Program-made: the position numbers and the translations under genes
In this document: positions 34,701-47,507 of the stretch, one piece after another
Layout of the letters: the number at the start of each line of letters is the position of its first letter
Numbering within the stretch: the first letter of the stretch is position 1
Assembly: GCA_002778195.1 (NCBI GenBank)
Contig: PCDI01000005.1
Span: 1,675,984 to 1,739,983, forward strand
Direction of reading: 5' to 3'
Length of the DNA: 64,000 bases
DNA from: Raffaelea ambrosiae
Lineage: Eukaryota; Ascomycota; Sordariomycetes; Ophiostomatales; Ophiostomataceae
The notes under the pieces: generated by a model
What the model was told of the DNA's origin: nothing
Databases searched by the model: none
Seen by the model: only the letters and a program-made list of their open reading frames with translations

Positions 34701-35040
34701 TTTCCTTTTTTTTTTTTTCCTTTTTTCCTTCTTTTTTTTTTTTCTGTCCCTTTTTTCCCCCTTCCTATTTTCCCTGCATATCGACCCCTGCTCACACCCA
34801 ACGACAGAGGCCACCGAACAACTGGCCAAGACGCTGTCGCTGCAGCCGCTCGAGGGCACGGACATCCCGCTCAGCCAGACCACGCACACGCTCAAGCTGC
34901 TGGGCAAGACGGTCAATGGCGGCCGCGTGGTGGCCAACGTGCGCATGGCGTACTCGTCCAAGACGGGCGTGACGACCAAGGTGACGGTGCGCAGCGAGGA
35001 GGACGGCGTGTCGGCCCTGGTGGTGGCCGCACTGGGTTAA
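31711..35040 (+). CDS. SEC21: Coatomer (COPI) subunit gamma
   Basis: Five exons (31711-31786, 31982-32292, 32393-33707, 33856-34674, 34808-35040) join in phase to about 917 residues, close to yeast Sec21 (935). The start, MNYGKRDEDADGS, precedes the conserved ARLFNSSPIQPRQCRILLTK segment. Residues 1 to about 560 form the alpha-solenoid trunk of adaptin-type HEAT repeats, with STMTQYHAIGLLYQMR, FEAAKAICDL and DDEVRDRAALNLRL. A linker rich in Ala/Lys/Thr follows. From about residue 655 the appendage begins (ALVELTEAETEYVVGVVKH) and runs to the end. Gamma-COP pairs with zeta-COP in the F-subcomplex of the COPI coat, which binds Arf1-GTP and dilysine cargo for Golgi-to-ER transport. Introns 3 and 4 carry long T runs. 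All donors are canonical except GTTTGT in intron 1. Confidence 0.96.
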
Positions 35041-35754
35041 TGCGGGGGGCAGAAAGAAGGAAGGGGCATGGACGAAGGGACAGGAGAGTCAGGAAAGGCG
35101 GGAAAAGCAGGAAAAGACACGAGGTACAGGAGGTACACAGCACGATCATATTTATATATACAAACGAGAACGGACATCACCAAAAGAGGACAAAAGGCAA
35201 AAAAAAAAAGAGACCTCAAAACTTTCATCATTGGCGAGAACAAGAGGGGGAGGGGGGAGAGAGTCATTGCAACAAAGACAGAGAGAGAGGGTGTGTGTGT
35301 GTGTGTGGCTTCTAATTGCTGATTGTTTTGTTTCAACTTGGAGAACTCTTGGGAGAAGGCCACTTTTGCAGGCCGAAAAAAATCACTTGCTTCTTTTTTT
35401 CAATTGCTTTCTATGTCCCTCCCCGTGCTCGCCCGTCCACACTGTCCCGGAAGAGACGACGAACGAGACAGGATTCTTCGTTCAAGAGGAAACGGAGCAA
35501 AGAGGAAGACAGGACGGAGGTCGAGGAGACAGGCAGACGGCAGCTATATCTGGGTTACTACTTCCTCGTACTTGCATCAAAGACAAGCACACGTGACTGC
35601 GGCCAGCATGTGCAACGGAAGACGTGCCTTCCCGATAGAGTTCTATTGCCCGTTGGTTATTAAACTATAACAAGCCTGTTTCTTCTTGTCTCCAATGCCG
35701 TTTCGTCTAAGTAACTGTACACACTTGACAGCTCACTGCTCTCTCTCTCTCCCT
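35041..35754. other. Convergent intergenic region, SEC21 and RQC2
   Basis: This 714-base stretch between two stops contains a GT run at 35291-35308 and should be 3' untranslated sequence of both genes. I see no gene. Confidence 0.6.
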
Positions 35755-38700
35755 CTATTTCTTCTTCCCTCCTCTACCCCCAGCACCGCCCTTCTTGCCG
35801 CCCCCTCCCGACTGCTTCGTGCTCTTCCCACCACCACCGCCGCCGCCGCCGCCGCCGCCTCCAAAGCCGCCAGACATCATCAGCGTCAGCTTGCTTACAG
35901 GCACACAATTGGCCGCCTCTTCCATCTTGATCCCGCGGATCAGCTCCACCTCGCGTGGCCACATGCGCTCCGGGTCCCGGCTCTGGTCGTCTACGGCACT
36001 GTTGCTGTTGTTGTTGCCGCCGCCGCCACGCTGGGTTGCTGCCTCGGCCACGTGCTTCCACCGCTCGAGCACGTCCCGCATCGCCCGGCCCTTCTTCGTC
36101 GAGCCCGGCTGCAGCTTGACCTTGTACTTGAGGCGGGCCAGAGCATTCCACGGCGCACACACCGGCACCGCCTCGAGGATCTCGTCGCCGACCGCTGCGC
36201 GGCCGACCAGAGTCGCCAGCACCTCCAGCCCACCCTCGTCGTCTCCAGCCGCATCCGCATTGTCGGCGTCGTAGTCGTCGCCGCCGTGGGCCAGCTTCGC
36301 CTGCCGCTGCTCCTCGAATTTCCGCGTGGCCTGCATTTGCCGCTCCCGCTGAGCACGCCGCCGCTCTTCGTATGCTGCCAGCTCGGCCTCGCGCTTTGCC
36401 TTGGCCTTGGCCTTGGCCTCGGCCTTTTCGCGTCCCGCTGCGATTCCAATCAGCCTCTCGGCGCGTGCCCGGTCTTCCTCGTCTTGGTCCTTGTACTTGG
36501 CCATTTTCTTGGCCTTGCTCTTCTGGCCACGCTTGCTCGCCGCTCCGCTCTTTGTTGCCGTCGTGGACGTCCGTGATGGGGCCGGCGAGCTGGGCCGCAG
36601 AGCCGCCTTGCCTTTCCACTGAGGGGTTGGGTTGGGTGTATCTGCTTCTGCTTCAGCTTCTGCTTCTGCTTCAGCTTCAGCTTCAGCTTCAGCTTCCACC
36701 TCTGCCTCTGCCTCCTGCTCCTCTTGTTTCTCTAGATCGCCTAGCTTCTCCTCTGTCCCTTGTTCTTGTTCTTTTTCTTCTTCTTGCGGCTCTATAGCCG
36801 CTTCGTCCTTTTCTTGCGGTTCGTCGACCTTCTCAACGTTTCCCTCTGTTTTGCTATCTTTTGCAGACTGACCGTTTTCTTCTTCCATTGCATCCTCTGG
36901 CTGATGGGTGTCGGTTTGTTCTGCTGCTGCTGCTGCATCTTCCTCCTTGACCTCGACGTCCTCCTTCTTCTCCTTCTCCTCCTCCTCTTCCTCCTCCTCG
37001 CCCCCCTTGGCAGTGTCATCTGCTGGTGGGCGGTTAAACTGCTCGGGTGTGTTCGCATTGCGCACCTTGAAGAGCAGACCGAACCCTAGCACGCGCTGCG
37101 GTGGGGGAAGGTGGTTCTTCTCGCCGCGGATGTCGAACGAGCCCAGAGGCAGGACATCGCCCGCGGTGGTGGTCTTGAACACCTGGTCTGCACGCACCCA
37201 GTAGGCGCCCAGGCCGGCCTTGGTCTCCCAGGCCTCAGAGGCGCACACGGCCAAGGTGCCGGCCTGGGCCAGTGTGGTGGGCGGGATGGGGTCGTCCGGC
37301 TGGGCGCCGAGACGGTTCTTGACCACAATGATGCCGGGCGATCCGTGGATGTCGGCGTGGACATAGACGTCGCCGCGCCGGAGGTGCCGCCGGTACACAA
37401 TCTCGCACTGCTGGTGCTCCCTGGCGGCAATGACCAGGTAGCCGTCCGAGGAGAGGAACCACAGGAACTTTTCGAACCACAGCTGCCGGCGTATGAGCTG
37501 GGGTGCCGGCTTGCCGCCCTTTTGGACGCGCTTCAGCTCCTCCGCCACCTTCTTCTCGGCGTTCCGCAGCGCCATCGACGTGACCTCCTTGGTCTTTTGC
37601 TCCTTGACGGCCGCGACACGCTTCTGTTCGTAGTACTCGGTGGCGTTGCTCCATGCGGACAGGGCCAGCTTTACGTCCACATCGATCATCCTCGCCTCCT
37701 TCTTCTCGTAGTCTTCGTCGTTGTACTCCTCGTCCTCATTGTACTCTTCTGGCTCTTCGTCGAGCTGCAGTGTGATGATGCCCTCTGCGAGCCGCAGGGG
37801 CAGCTTGATCATGGCGGCCACGGGATTCTCGCTGGCGCTGTTCTGGATGAGCATCGCCAGGTCCTCCCAGTCTGTGCCGTCCTGGACGTAGTCGTTGACC
37901 GCATCAATGGCCGCCTGCACCCAGTCCTGGTTGGCCGTGATGGCGGCCGCCTTGCGGACGTTCCGCTCCTGGGCTTCCTTCAGGCTCTCGATGCGCGCCG
38001 CCTGGTCGCGCCTGGTCGACTCGAGCTTTTTGGAGGCGGCAGACTCCTGCTGGTGCAGTTGCCGGTGCGCTCGAAGCCCCTGCAGATGCGAGTAGAACTC
38101 ATCGGCCGCCTTGTTGAACGAGTCAAAGGGCAAGACGACATACGTGGGGTCCGTCTCGAACTGGTGCGGGCTGAAGGCATGGAAGTCGACGTAGTCCAAG
38201 TCTTCCTTCGCCGCTGGAGCGGTGGTGGAAGCGCTGCGGGATTCGTCTGGCCCGGCTGGAGCCGCCGTGCTCTCTCTCCGCGTCGCGACAATGTACCCCT
38301 TGCCGCTCACGCCTTCGGCAACGAAGCTGTCTGCCAGCCGCCGCGCCTCCTGCAGCACTTGGACAAGAGCATCGAGACGGGCATCGTCGGCCAGAACAGC
38401 AGCAGGAGCGCTGGAGTCGAAGCCCGCACACAACATGCAGTGGTCGATCAGCACCTGGGACAACTCCGTATAGGCAAGGGCCAGGATGCGGCTGAGGCTC
38501 TTGCTCTTTTTGCTCTTCTTCTTTGGTGCTCCTTCCCCTGCTGCCGCCGCCGCCTCGGCCTTTGCTGCTGCTGCCTGATCGGCTGCGGCTTCCGCTTCCA
38601 GCACCGACTTGACCTGTTCGTGCGTCAGCGGCAGCACATTGGGCTTGCCGTCGTCCTGCATGTGCTTGGCGGCCAGCGCATACGGGTTGCCGACGTTGAG

Positions 38701-39318
38701 CGTGACGTCGAGACTGGCACTGCGGAAGGCCGCCACGGTGCGCTTGAGAGCCAGGATCTTGGCGCTGGCGTCGGTCAGGACGACATTTCCGGCTGCAAAG
38801 AACTCGAGGTAGAGCCGCAGCTGGCCGTCGCTGAAGCGCAGCTCGATGACACGGTCGGTGCCGAGCTGGGCCACGCAGGTGACATGACGGCCGCTGATGA
38901 AGTTGCGCAGACGGCTGACAAACGCCGAGGGCGCATTGTGGGCGCCGCCGCCGCTGCCGCCGCCGCCTGTGGCTGTCGCCCGGGCATCGTAGGCTGTCAG
39001 ATGGCAGCGGAAACCCGGATCCACGATCAGCTGGAACTTGTCCTGGCCGCGGGAGAAGCGCAGCAGGAGAGCGCGGGATGCCGAGGAGGCGGCAGCCGCA
39101 GAAGACGAAGATGATGATGCAGCTGATGGGGGCACGAGGTCGTAGACATTGGCGAGACGAGAGCCCGCCAGCGCCTGGTTCAGCTCGTGACTGATGGCCT
39201 AAGGAAGCTCGTCAGCGGGGTTGCGAACACGATGGACAAAGACAGAGAGAGGGGTGTGAAGAGCCCGTATAGCCACTCCGCGTACCCGAACGTCAAGAGA
39301 AGAGAAACGCTGTTTCAT
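35755..39318 (-). CDS. RQC2: Ribosome quality control factor Rqc2/Tae2 (NEMF, NFACT family)
   Basis: Exon 1 (39318-39286) encodes only MKQRFSSLDVR; exon 2 (39198-35755) continues AISHELNQALAGSRLANVYDL, giving about 1158 residues. The split N-terminus matches the conserved NEMF/Tae2 start, which supports the 87-base intron (donor GTACGC, CTGAC branch, TTAG acceptor). NFACT-N covers about 1-260 and holds the Asp-Arg pair (residues 126-127, GTDRV) needed in yeast for CAT-tail addition. A coiled-coil arm lies at about 370-450, NFACT-R with DIHGSPGIIVVKN at about 627, and NFACT-C at about 990-1120. Rqc2 binds stalled 60S subunits with peptidyl-tRNA, recruits Ltn1 and adds Ala/Thr tails. Oddities are Ser/Ala and Gly-rich insertions inside NFACT-N, a long acidic linker ending in a Glu-Ala repeat (36649-36708), and a 12-Gly run before the Lys-rich C-terminus. 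Confidence 0.94.
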
Positions 39319-40435
39319 GGTGGCTGCCTTTCCAGGCAAAAGGAGGGTGGAAGTTGCTGGGCGGCAAAGCTGTGAAGCCTGATGGAGAGAAAAATTGGCC
39401 GCAGAAGCCCACAGAATTGTCGATGGACGTTGTTAGACTGGCCACACGGTAAAGTGAAGAGTAGCGCAAAAGGAAGGCGCGAAGCGGGGCCAACCAAGCG
39501 CCCTTGCCGGAAATTACAGCGGCGGTCTCTTGCCGCTATGGCTCACACGGCAGGGCTGTATTCGGAGAACAAAGCGCGTAAGCAACCTGGCTGGTCACAA
39601 AGAGTCAGGTAAGAAGATGGAAGACAGCCAAGACTTTAGAAAAAGAAAAAAAAATCTGATATTCAATACTTCAAACAGATTGGCTGGCTTTCTTTCATAT
39701 TGCTGCCCACACCAGGCGGTACTATTATATCGCACATCTCTCTACAGGAAAATCGAGCAACAACACAAGAAAGGAGTGAACGAGAGAATGAGCAAGACAA
39801 AGAAAGCATAGGACAACGAAACTATCTTGCGGTATCTTTCTTTTCCTTGGATCGTACACCGAGCCCCAAGATTCCCAAAAAACCATTTGCCTGTGACAAA
39901 AAAATCCATAACCAATCCAAAGCGGGGGAAATAAAGCAACAAATCAAAGCAAGACAAGCAGTCAATAGTCTGGGGGAGTGCGCCGACCGAAAACAAGACA
40001 CACAAGTAAAGAACACCGGCACGAGAAAAGTGATCCAAATAGGGAAAAGCAACTAGAGGGATCCTGAGAGAGGAACCGAAGTTGAAGAGGGAAAGGAAGA
40101 AGGTAAGCTAGAAAAAGAGAAAGAAAGCAAAGTACCGAACCGAGAGGGGAAAAAAAAGAGAATGAGAATGAGAAAGAAAGGAAAAGTCCGAACCAGGGGG
40201 GAGAAAGGAAAAGAAAGTATAGAAAAAAAAAGAAAAAAAAAAGAAAAGAAAAAGAAAAGAAAAAAGAAAAATAGCCATCCGAAATTTCGCGTCCGAGCTC
40301 ATGTAAGAGTGTTGTGTATAGTTTTAGTTTTTTTTTAAGTTACCGGAGAAAAGCCAAGTCGAAAGCACATATATCATTCAGATATCGTCGTATCGTGAAG
40401 CGCATCAAGCGTCTGCTGGCATTCGATCTCACGTC
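39319..40435. other. Region between RQC2 start and the DUF8032-like gene stop
   Basis: This 1.1-kb stretch should hold the RQC2 promoter and the 3' end of the next minus-strand gene. It is purine-rich at 40050-40275, with long A and GA tracts. I see no gene. Confidence 0.55.
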
Positions 40436-43400
40436 TCACGAGCGGCTCTCCCGCAGCTGGAGCTCGCGCTCGCACACCTGCCACCGCTTCTTGCCCACGC
40501 GCATCTCGTAATGCGGAGCAATGTCACCGACGTCCTGCATCGCTGCCAGAATGCCGTTGCATGTCTTGGTGCGGTACGTGTCCACTGTCATGAGTGTGTG
40601 AGTAGTGGTGGCTCCCACGACGCAAATTCGCCCCATCGAGTTCTCGCGTCCCCACTTCTTCAGATCACTTACAAGCTTTCTGCAGGAATATCCGCCGCCC
40701 GGCAAACGCCCGGCTCTGCAGCCAGGCCATCCGGCAGCCCAGGTCGTTGAGGCGCACCTGCTTTCGACGCAGTGCCTTGCGCATCCGCGGCACCGCCAGG
40801 TCCGCCTCTGCACCATTGTCGCCTACCGGCACAGAGACCGTAGCTGTCGTGTTGTCGAGACTGTCGCCGCGATGCGAGGCCAGGGCCTGCAGCCGGCGGC
40901 GGTGCTGGCGTCCATGCCGGCTGCTGTCGGCATCCTCGCCCCCATCGACGTCCTCAATGCCATCGTCCTCGCGATCCAGGCGCAGGTCCTCCACCACGTC
41001 GTCCAGATCGCTGGAGAAGAACCGGCGGCCCGTCGGGCTTGGCGGCGGGCTTTCCATCTCGCGCGGGAAGAACGATCCAGGACAGACTGCGTTGGACCGG
41101 CGGAACGAATCCGGGATTTCGCTGGTGTCGACCATGTTGAGCGTCACGCGGACCCGCAGACGGGACCCGCGGTCCTCGACCAGAACAAACTTGCGCTTCT
41201 TGGCCTCCGGAAGGTCCGGGAAGAGCCCATCGGGTTGTGGCACCTCCTTCTTGACGCCGGCAGCGCCGATCACACCGCCGGCGCTGGCGGTGTGGGCGAG
41301 GGCAACCGAAGACGACATTGGCGGCAAAGGATGAGGCGTGCCGCTGGGATAGCTTCCGTACGAGCTGAAGACGTGCGCCGGGCGGTTGTCTTGGCCGGCC
41401 GATGTCATGCCAGTGTTTCCAGTAGGGACTTGGTGGTGGTGATGCTGGCTGTCGTCCACATAAGAGCCCCCACTCTCACCTGCAAGAGACGTTATACGTA
41501 TTAGAATCGTGAGGCAATTAACAAGGCACCAAGGCAGGAGAAAAAAAGAGTGTGTGGAACCACAGGCAACGGTTGGCCATGCCGTCTCTTATGTACCACG
41601 AGCACCAGGAACGGGGTGGAGAAATGAGGGAGAGGAGAGGGGGGGGGGTTTAAATGTGCTCATCCAGCCAGCCACTGGCACCACTTGGCGGTGAACACGA
41701 CGATGAGATGGGGAAACACGAGATGAAGGAGCTCTGCGGAGGCGAGGGATTAACAAGCAACAAGGGGGATGGAAACGGGAAGGACGACCAGAGGCGGAGC
41801 AGAGCAGAGTGAGCAGATGACCGTGACGGAGGGTGGTGGCATCCACCACCGAAGATACGACAAGGTCCGAACGAAGCAAGGATAGGGATGTTTGGACAAG
41901 AACGGCAAGGACAGGACAGGACAGCACGGCCAGATCGGCCAGCCAGCCCGTGACAAGCAGCCGGGCGAGCAGGTGGTGTGTACATGTTGTATGGAGCAGC
42001 CAGCGCCAACAGTACTTCGCACACAGCACAATAGCAGTGTGTGTGCTGGGCCTGGGCTGGCACAGGCCAGGCCAGACTTGTGTAAGTGGCCTCCTGCGTC
42101 TTGCTGTGTCTCTTGCTGTGTCTCTTGCTGTCCGTCTGTGCCTTGCACAGAGCGCGGGCCATCAATGGGCCCCAGCCGCTTCGGCCTCTCCACACACTCC
42201 GCTCGCTCAGTTCAGGGGAGCCATTATGGGCGGGATCTTGCAGTATGCCAGGACACTTGTTTGGGAGGCGGCTTGTCGCTGCTTTTTGGTTTCTTTTTGA
42301 TGCGTTTTACACAGAAAAACGTGGGCCTGCCATGCGAAGTGAAATGAGACGACACAAAAAAAGAAAGCAAAAAACTGGGGAACTGGGAAGAAATCGACGA
42401 GCAGACGAACGCGAACAAAGCAAATCCCCTCGAAAAAGAAAGCAAGTACGGTTTCCCTTCCCTGTCTGGCGTGACCCCCTCCAACCATCCGCCTCGCTCT
42501 TTGAGCCCCAATAGTCCACCCAGGCGACGAAGATCCGGACACTCCAGCAGAACCAATACACGCAAGAACCACAAGAAGACGCATATATATAGCAGTGGCT
42601 TGTCTGTTGCTGTGACAGGGGGTATAATGCGTTGGCAGAGCAAGCAAAAGCACGCAAAAAGTGTTGTGAGAGCTCGGGGGTGGTGTAGACAAGCCGGTGA
42701 TCAAGTGGAAGCTGCCATGCAGAAACGAATACACTGAAAAAGACAAGCCATTGGTGCAAAACACACCGTAGCACAGCAAAGCATGAAGCAGAAGAAGAAG
42801 CACTGAAATAGTATACAATTCCGATTTTTGCTGTGTACCAGTTTTCCGTCGCCTGAGCAACTTTTAGGGGTGGGAAGTTCGAGCGCCTATGGAGAGTATA
42901 TATCAAACACACAAGGGAACAAGAAAAAAAGGAAATGAGGGAAATGAGAAGAAATGAGAACCGGACCGAACCGAACCGAGCCAAAAGGAAAAGAAAAGAA
43001 GAGAAATGTGAAGAAAGAAAAGAAAAAAGAAAAAAGAAAAAGAAAATCCAAAATGAGCCTCAACGAAGAAAAAAAGGAAAAAAAAGACGAGTGCCTCCGG
43101 TGTAGAAGTCACGTCAAAAGAAAAGAAGAGCCAAAAATGACAGCCCAACCCTTGCCGAGAAGAGAAAGAAAAGAAAAAAAAGAAAACACAACCGAGTATG
43201 AGTATATAGATGGTGTGGACTCGCAAGAGGTATCAGAAATGTCATGGCAGGTATTGTCATAAATGAGAAAAAAATTGGGAGGAAAAGAAGAAGAAAATGA
43301 TATCGCAAGAGAAAGAAGCGAAATAGCAAGGAAGCGAAAAGAAACGGTCATGCCGCAAATCGAATCAATCACATCTGGTGAAACATACCAACTTCGTCTC

Positions 43401-45341
43401 CTCCGGCTTGACCGGTCGTATCGGCGTGGTGGTGCATCTGGGGAGCCATGCTGGGAATGGCGGGCTTGCCGAGGGGAGCGCTCGGCAGGGTGGCCTGGCC
43501 AAGGTGCGCGGACGATGGCTGGCCGACGCCAGCAGCCATGCCACCGCCCGCAGCACTGACGGCCTTGCGGGTGCCCATCTTGGCCATGCGGCGCACACGG
43601 CGGCTCCGCAGACGCGGGTCCTGGTTGCTGTTCCGCCAGCTGTCGACAGCCCGCTGAATCAGGCCGCGCTTGCCACGCAGCGGGGGGTTCAGCTGCGCGA
43701 GGGCCCAGCCGACCGTGTTGCACTCGCTCTCGTACTGCAGACGGTTGCCGCGGTACTGCTCGCGGGGGCAGCACGCACGCGGGTACACGCAGTTCTCCTG
43801 CTTGAACTCGGGCGACAGTTCGTCCGTCTGCACGGACTCGACGTCGCAGCGGATGGTGTACTCCATCTTGACGCGGTCGCGCGAATACTCGAAAGCAATC
43901 CACTGCACGCCGTTCTGGTCCTGCCGGACCACCAGGGGAGTCGTCGCGGGGATCGGGCCCGGGGCGGCGTTCGGGTTCACAACGGAAGAGCCGGTGCTCC
44001 CTGCCGAGGTCGCAGGAAGCGGGCTCGTTCCGTTCGCTTGGCTCGTGTGGGGAACGTGTTGCTGTGGCGCGTGCTGGTTCGAGTGTTGCGGGTGCTGCTG
44101 GTGCTGCATGTGTTGTTGCTGGTGCTGTTGCTGCTGGTGCTGCGGATGCTGCTGGTGTGGCTGCACGCCCGGCTGCGACTGGAGGCTCTGGGCCTGGTGA
44201 GCTTGCAGGCTCTGGGTCTGGAGAGTCGGGGCCTGCATGTTCGGCGCGGGAACCTGACCCATGGAGAGCGGTGATGGGGTGGGCGGAGGAGGCTGGCGAG
44301 AGAGCTGGGGCGTGAGGCTCTGGACCTCCATCTTTGCGTGGCGCGGGCTGCCCATGGCTGGGCTGTGCTGGCTCGGGTGCTGGGCCATCTGGTGCTGGAC
44401 AGGCGATGGCGCGCCGTGCGGCATCATCATGCTCGGCTGGGACGCCATCGACTGGTGCGGCTGGGGCGCGTGCTGACCGTAAGGGGAGGCGGTCGCGGGG
44501 GGCATGGACTGGTACTGCGGCTGCTGGCTGTAGTACATGGACTGCTGGTGAAGCTGGGGTGGTTGGCCATACAGACTGCGCTGCTGGTCATGGCCCGTAG
44601 TCGATCCCACCGACGCAGGCGAGTTCGACTGCGGCGTGTGGTAAGACATGGGAGGGTAAGGAGGCCTCGACATCGTGGCGGCCATCATTTCTAGTGCAGG
44701 TGCAGGTGCTGTCAGTGGCGGTTCTTCCTCGTCTCGTATATCTGTATCTGGGCTTCTTTCTTGGCTTTTTCTGTCCTTTCGTGGATTCGTGCTTCCTGTC
44801 TTCCCTCCTGCGCGGGTCCGGCTCTCGTCTGTTGTTGAGAGCCTGGTGCTAGCAGGAAGAATCACCGGAGTTCGCCCTCGGTTTCTATGCCTTCTTTCCG
44901 GCCTTTTTTTGCGTGCTCCCACATATATATGGATGTACACCAAAAGACAGATGGAAGAACACGGCGTAAAACAGAACCCACAATATAGAACAGAACATAA
45001 CTCGAGACACATTCATGAGCATGCATTAAACCTGGGAACGCACCTGCTGATGTATATCCGCTTGGAGGAGCGGGAGCGTTATACTGGGTGGACTGGTAGT
45101 TGTAAAGGTCTTGGGTAGGCTGGCCACTGGGAGGGGGTGGCTGCTGCTGATATACCGGGGCGGTTTGGTGAGCAGGCGAGTATGGGGCTGGATGCTGCTG
45201 GGGCGGGGCCTGCGAGTACTGCGGGTGTTGTTGCTGGTGGACAACGCTTGGCGGGCGGGAGTGTTGCTGTTGTTGTAAATGTGGCGGCTGGCCCTGCGGA
45301 TGGTGTTGCTGCTGAGGATGATGCTGTTGCTGCTGCTGCAT
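40436..45341 (-). CDS. Gln-rich putative transcriptional regulator with two related domains (DUF8032/RfeG-like)
   Basis: Four exons join in phase: 45341-45044, 44690-43389, 41479-40673 and 40584-40436 (about 851 residues from ATG 45341). That ATG overlaps a textbook acceptor (CTGAC branch, pyrimidine tract, TATGCAG), so the true start is probably in a further exon; see 49131-49196. The N-terminus is Gln/His/Pro-rich. Domain 1 (about 350-470) has WIAFEYSRDRVKMEYTIR, NCVYPRACCPREQY, GWALAQLNPPLRGKRGLIQR and a basic RLRSRRVRRMAKM. Domain 2 (about 620-840) has KKRKFVLVED, RVRVTLNMVDTSEIPDSFRR and RLNDLGCRMAWLQSRAFAGR. The two look like diverged copies of one fold. From memory this resembles fungal DUF8032 proteins such as RfeG. 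The 1.9-kb intron is unusually long; the phase match (Gly split G/GT) supports one gene, but two adjacent genes remain possible. Confidence 0.7.
41480..43388 (-). other. Unusually long intron (1909 bp) of the DUF8032-like gene
   Basis: Donor GTATGT at 43388-43383 and acceptor CTTGCAG ending at 41480, with a CTAAT branch about 28 bases before. Most introns in this window are 66-200 bases. The interval contains TATA-like runs at 42583-42591, 42896-42902 and 43201-43207, and direct repeats of TCTCTTGCTGTG at about 42103-42132. Open frames on the minus strand (217 and 225 codons, overlapping) are Phe/Ser-rich with no domain. I see no nested gene. Confidence 0.5.
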
Positions 45342-47507
45342 AAAGAAAGAACAGAACCCGGTCAGTCAAAAGACAACGTGGGAACGGACAGAAAGGAATG
45401 TAAAAGAGAGACTGGAAAGAAAAGAAAGCGAAAAACGAGAGGCAGAAGAAAAACAAAACAACAAATAAAAAATGTATATAAAACGAAAGTAGAGACTCGT
45501 CATGGAACCAAGGGCCAAGGGAACTGTGTGCTGCAGGACAATGGAACCGTCAGGGAATGAAAGGGGAAGGGGTGTGTTATGGTTGCGACCCGGTACGTTT
45601 AATTATATCTCTCGACACAGTTCGGTGACCAGGGTCTGAGAGCTAGTGTTTTGGAAAAAATAAGAGGGAAGAGAAAATCGAATAAAAAGGACTGCAAGGT
45701 GTTATTTGGGATGTGATAAGAGACGAGGGTCTGAAGGGGGCGAGAACGGGGGGGGGGATGGATGGATCAGCGGGCGAGGCCAGATGCACGGTCTTGGCCT
45801 GGTCGAAACCAGGGCCTGAACCAGGACCCGGACAAGGGCTGGCAAGACCAGAGGGTGCGCCTTGCAAACACCGTGCGGGCAGCGAGCCAGGCCACAGGAG
45901 AGCGGAGGCAGCAGGGCCGGGGGCCAATGGCAAGTGCATAACATGCGAGGAAACGGTGCAGAATGCAGTGGAGATGGAGATGAGGGGGGCATGCCGGTAT
46001 AAAGGAATGAACACCCATGACACCCATGTTTTGAGATTCCCAACTAGGTTACTCAGTTTGTTTGAGGCTATTCAGCGCGCAAGTGCTAGGCTTGTCTGCT
46101 CCGGAGAGCCGGGAGAACGCCAGCAGGGGTGGTAGCAATAAGACGACATGGTAGTAGTGGCATGAACAGCAGAAGAAGGGAAATAGCAAAGAGCTGGCAG
46201 ACAGTAGCACAGCAGACAGACAACCAGAGTCCGGTGGACAGAAACAGAGAGACAGAGCAAAGCAGACTAGGGAGCATTGGCCACTGACCGAAGAGAGATC
46301 GACACCAGAAGCATAAAATAGAGAAGCAAGATAGAAAAGAAAGTGATGGGCTAAGCCAGCCCGGGAGCAACAAAAGTAGGTTGGGAGATGCAATGAGGAA
46401 TAGTGTATACGACGAGACTTGGCCAAAAGAGGTCGGAAGGTGTAGTAATACACGGTATGCTGTCGACGGATGGAGACCAGGAAGCACTGTCGGAACGAGG
46501 AGTCACGTATCGTACAACAACGAGCAACCGGCTGGGGGGGGTGGAGGAGACGGGGAGGAGGGTGGCAGGGTTCTTAAGTAGGCTCAAGGAGGGCCGTAAG
46601 GCAGGGAGGCAATAATACGCCGTGCTGTGTAAAAGGGGGCAGGTGCTCGCAGAGTTTGTGTTGCAGGCCCAGCTCTGGATGTCCAACACCATGGGGGAGG
46701 GTGGTCTGGGCGTCCTGTGCTGTCCTACTGGGGGTTATTTTAAGAGTGTTTTTTTCTCATGTCTGGTTCTCTAATTGTCTGGTTCTCTTGCTCTTTGGTT
46801 CTCTGATTGTCTGGCTGTCGACGTCTCTAGCTCTCTGGGAGGGAGACTTTCCCAGCCAAAGAAAAGTGGACAGCAGCATGGCAGGCCTGGCCACCAGGGC
46901 ACTGGCTGATTAGAAACGCAAAGCTTGGGACAGCATTGAGGCGCTGGAGATGAGCCAGGGCGTGTGCGAATGAAGGACAATGGGGGTCCAGGATCAAGGG
47001 TGGTATGTGAAAGGACGGTGTTTGGGTGTTTAGGCGTGTGCGAGCTGTGATCACTGGCGTACCAAACTATGGTCCAGGGGGGTGAAGGAGGTAAACAGGA
47101 GTCGCTGCTTGACGAGTTGATCGATATGGAGGGCACATCCTGGAAGGAACATGGCCAATGGCTGCAGGATCCTGGAGAGCCCACCCGTGCCGCAGTTGCC
47201 CAATGGGGAGCCCACAGCCGCAGCAGGGGGGTGGTTCAGACAAGGAACGGGGGACGCTAGCCGGGGGTTTCGAAAGACTGGATTCTCGGGTCTCTCTTCA
47301 GGTGGCTTCCCCCCCATTGGGTCTCTCTAAGCCCAATCGCGACAAGGGCGGTGTGTTAGAGACGATCCTTGTCGTCCCGGCCACCATGGGGAGGGCAAAG
47401 GCGCCGGCACAGCGCACACAACAGCGCACGCACAGCGCGCGCGCAGAGCAGACAGGGCAGACAAAACAGACACGGCCACACGCGAGCGCCACAGGCGCCT
47501 GTGTTGG

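Noticed and set aside
40673..41479. Velvet-domain protein
   Set aside because: The PRS-like and basic motifs at first suggested a velvet factor, but the characteristic velvet sequence is missing and the order fits the DUF8032-like pattern of domain 1.
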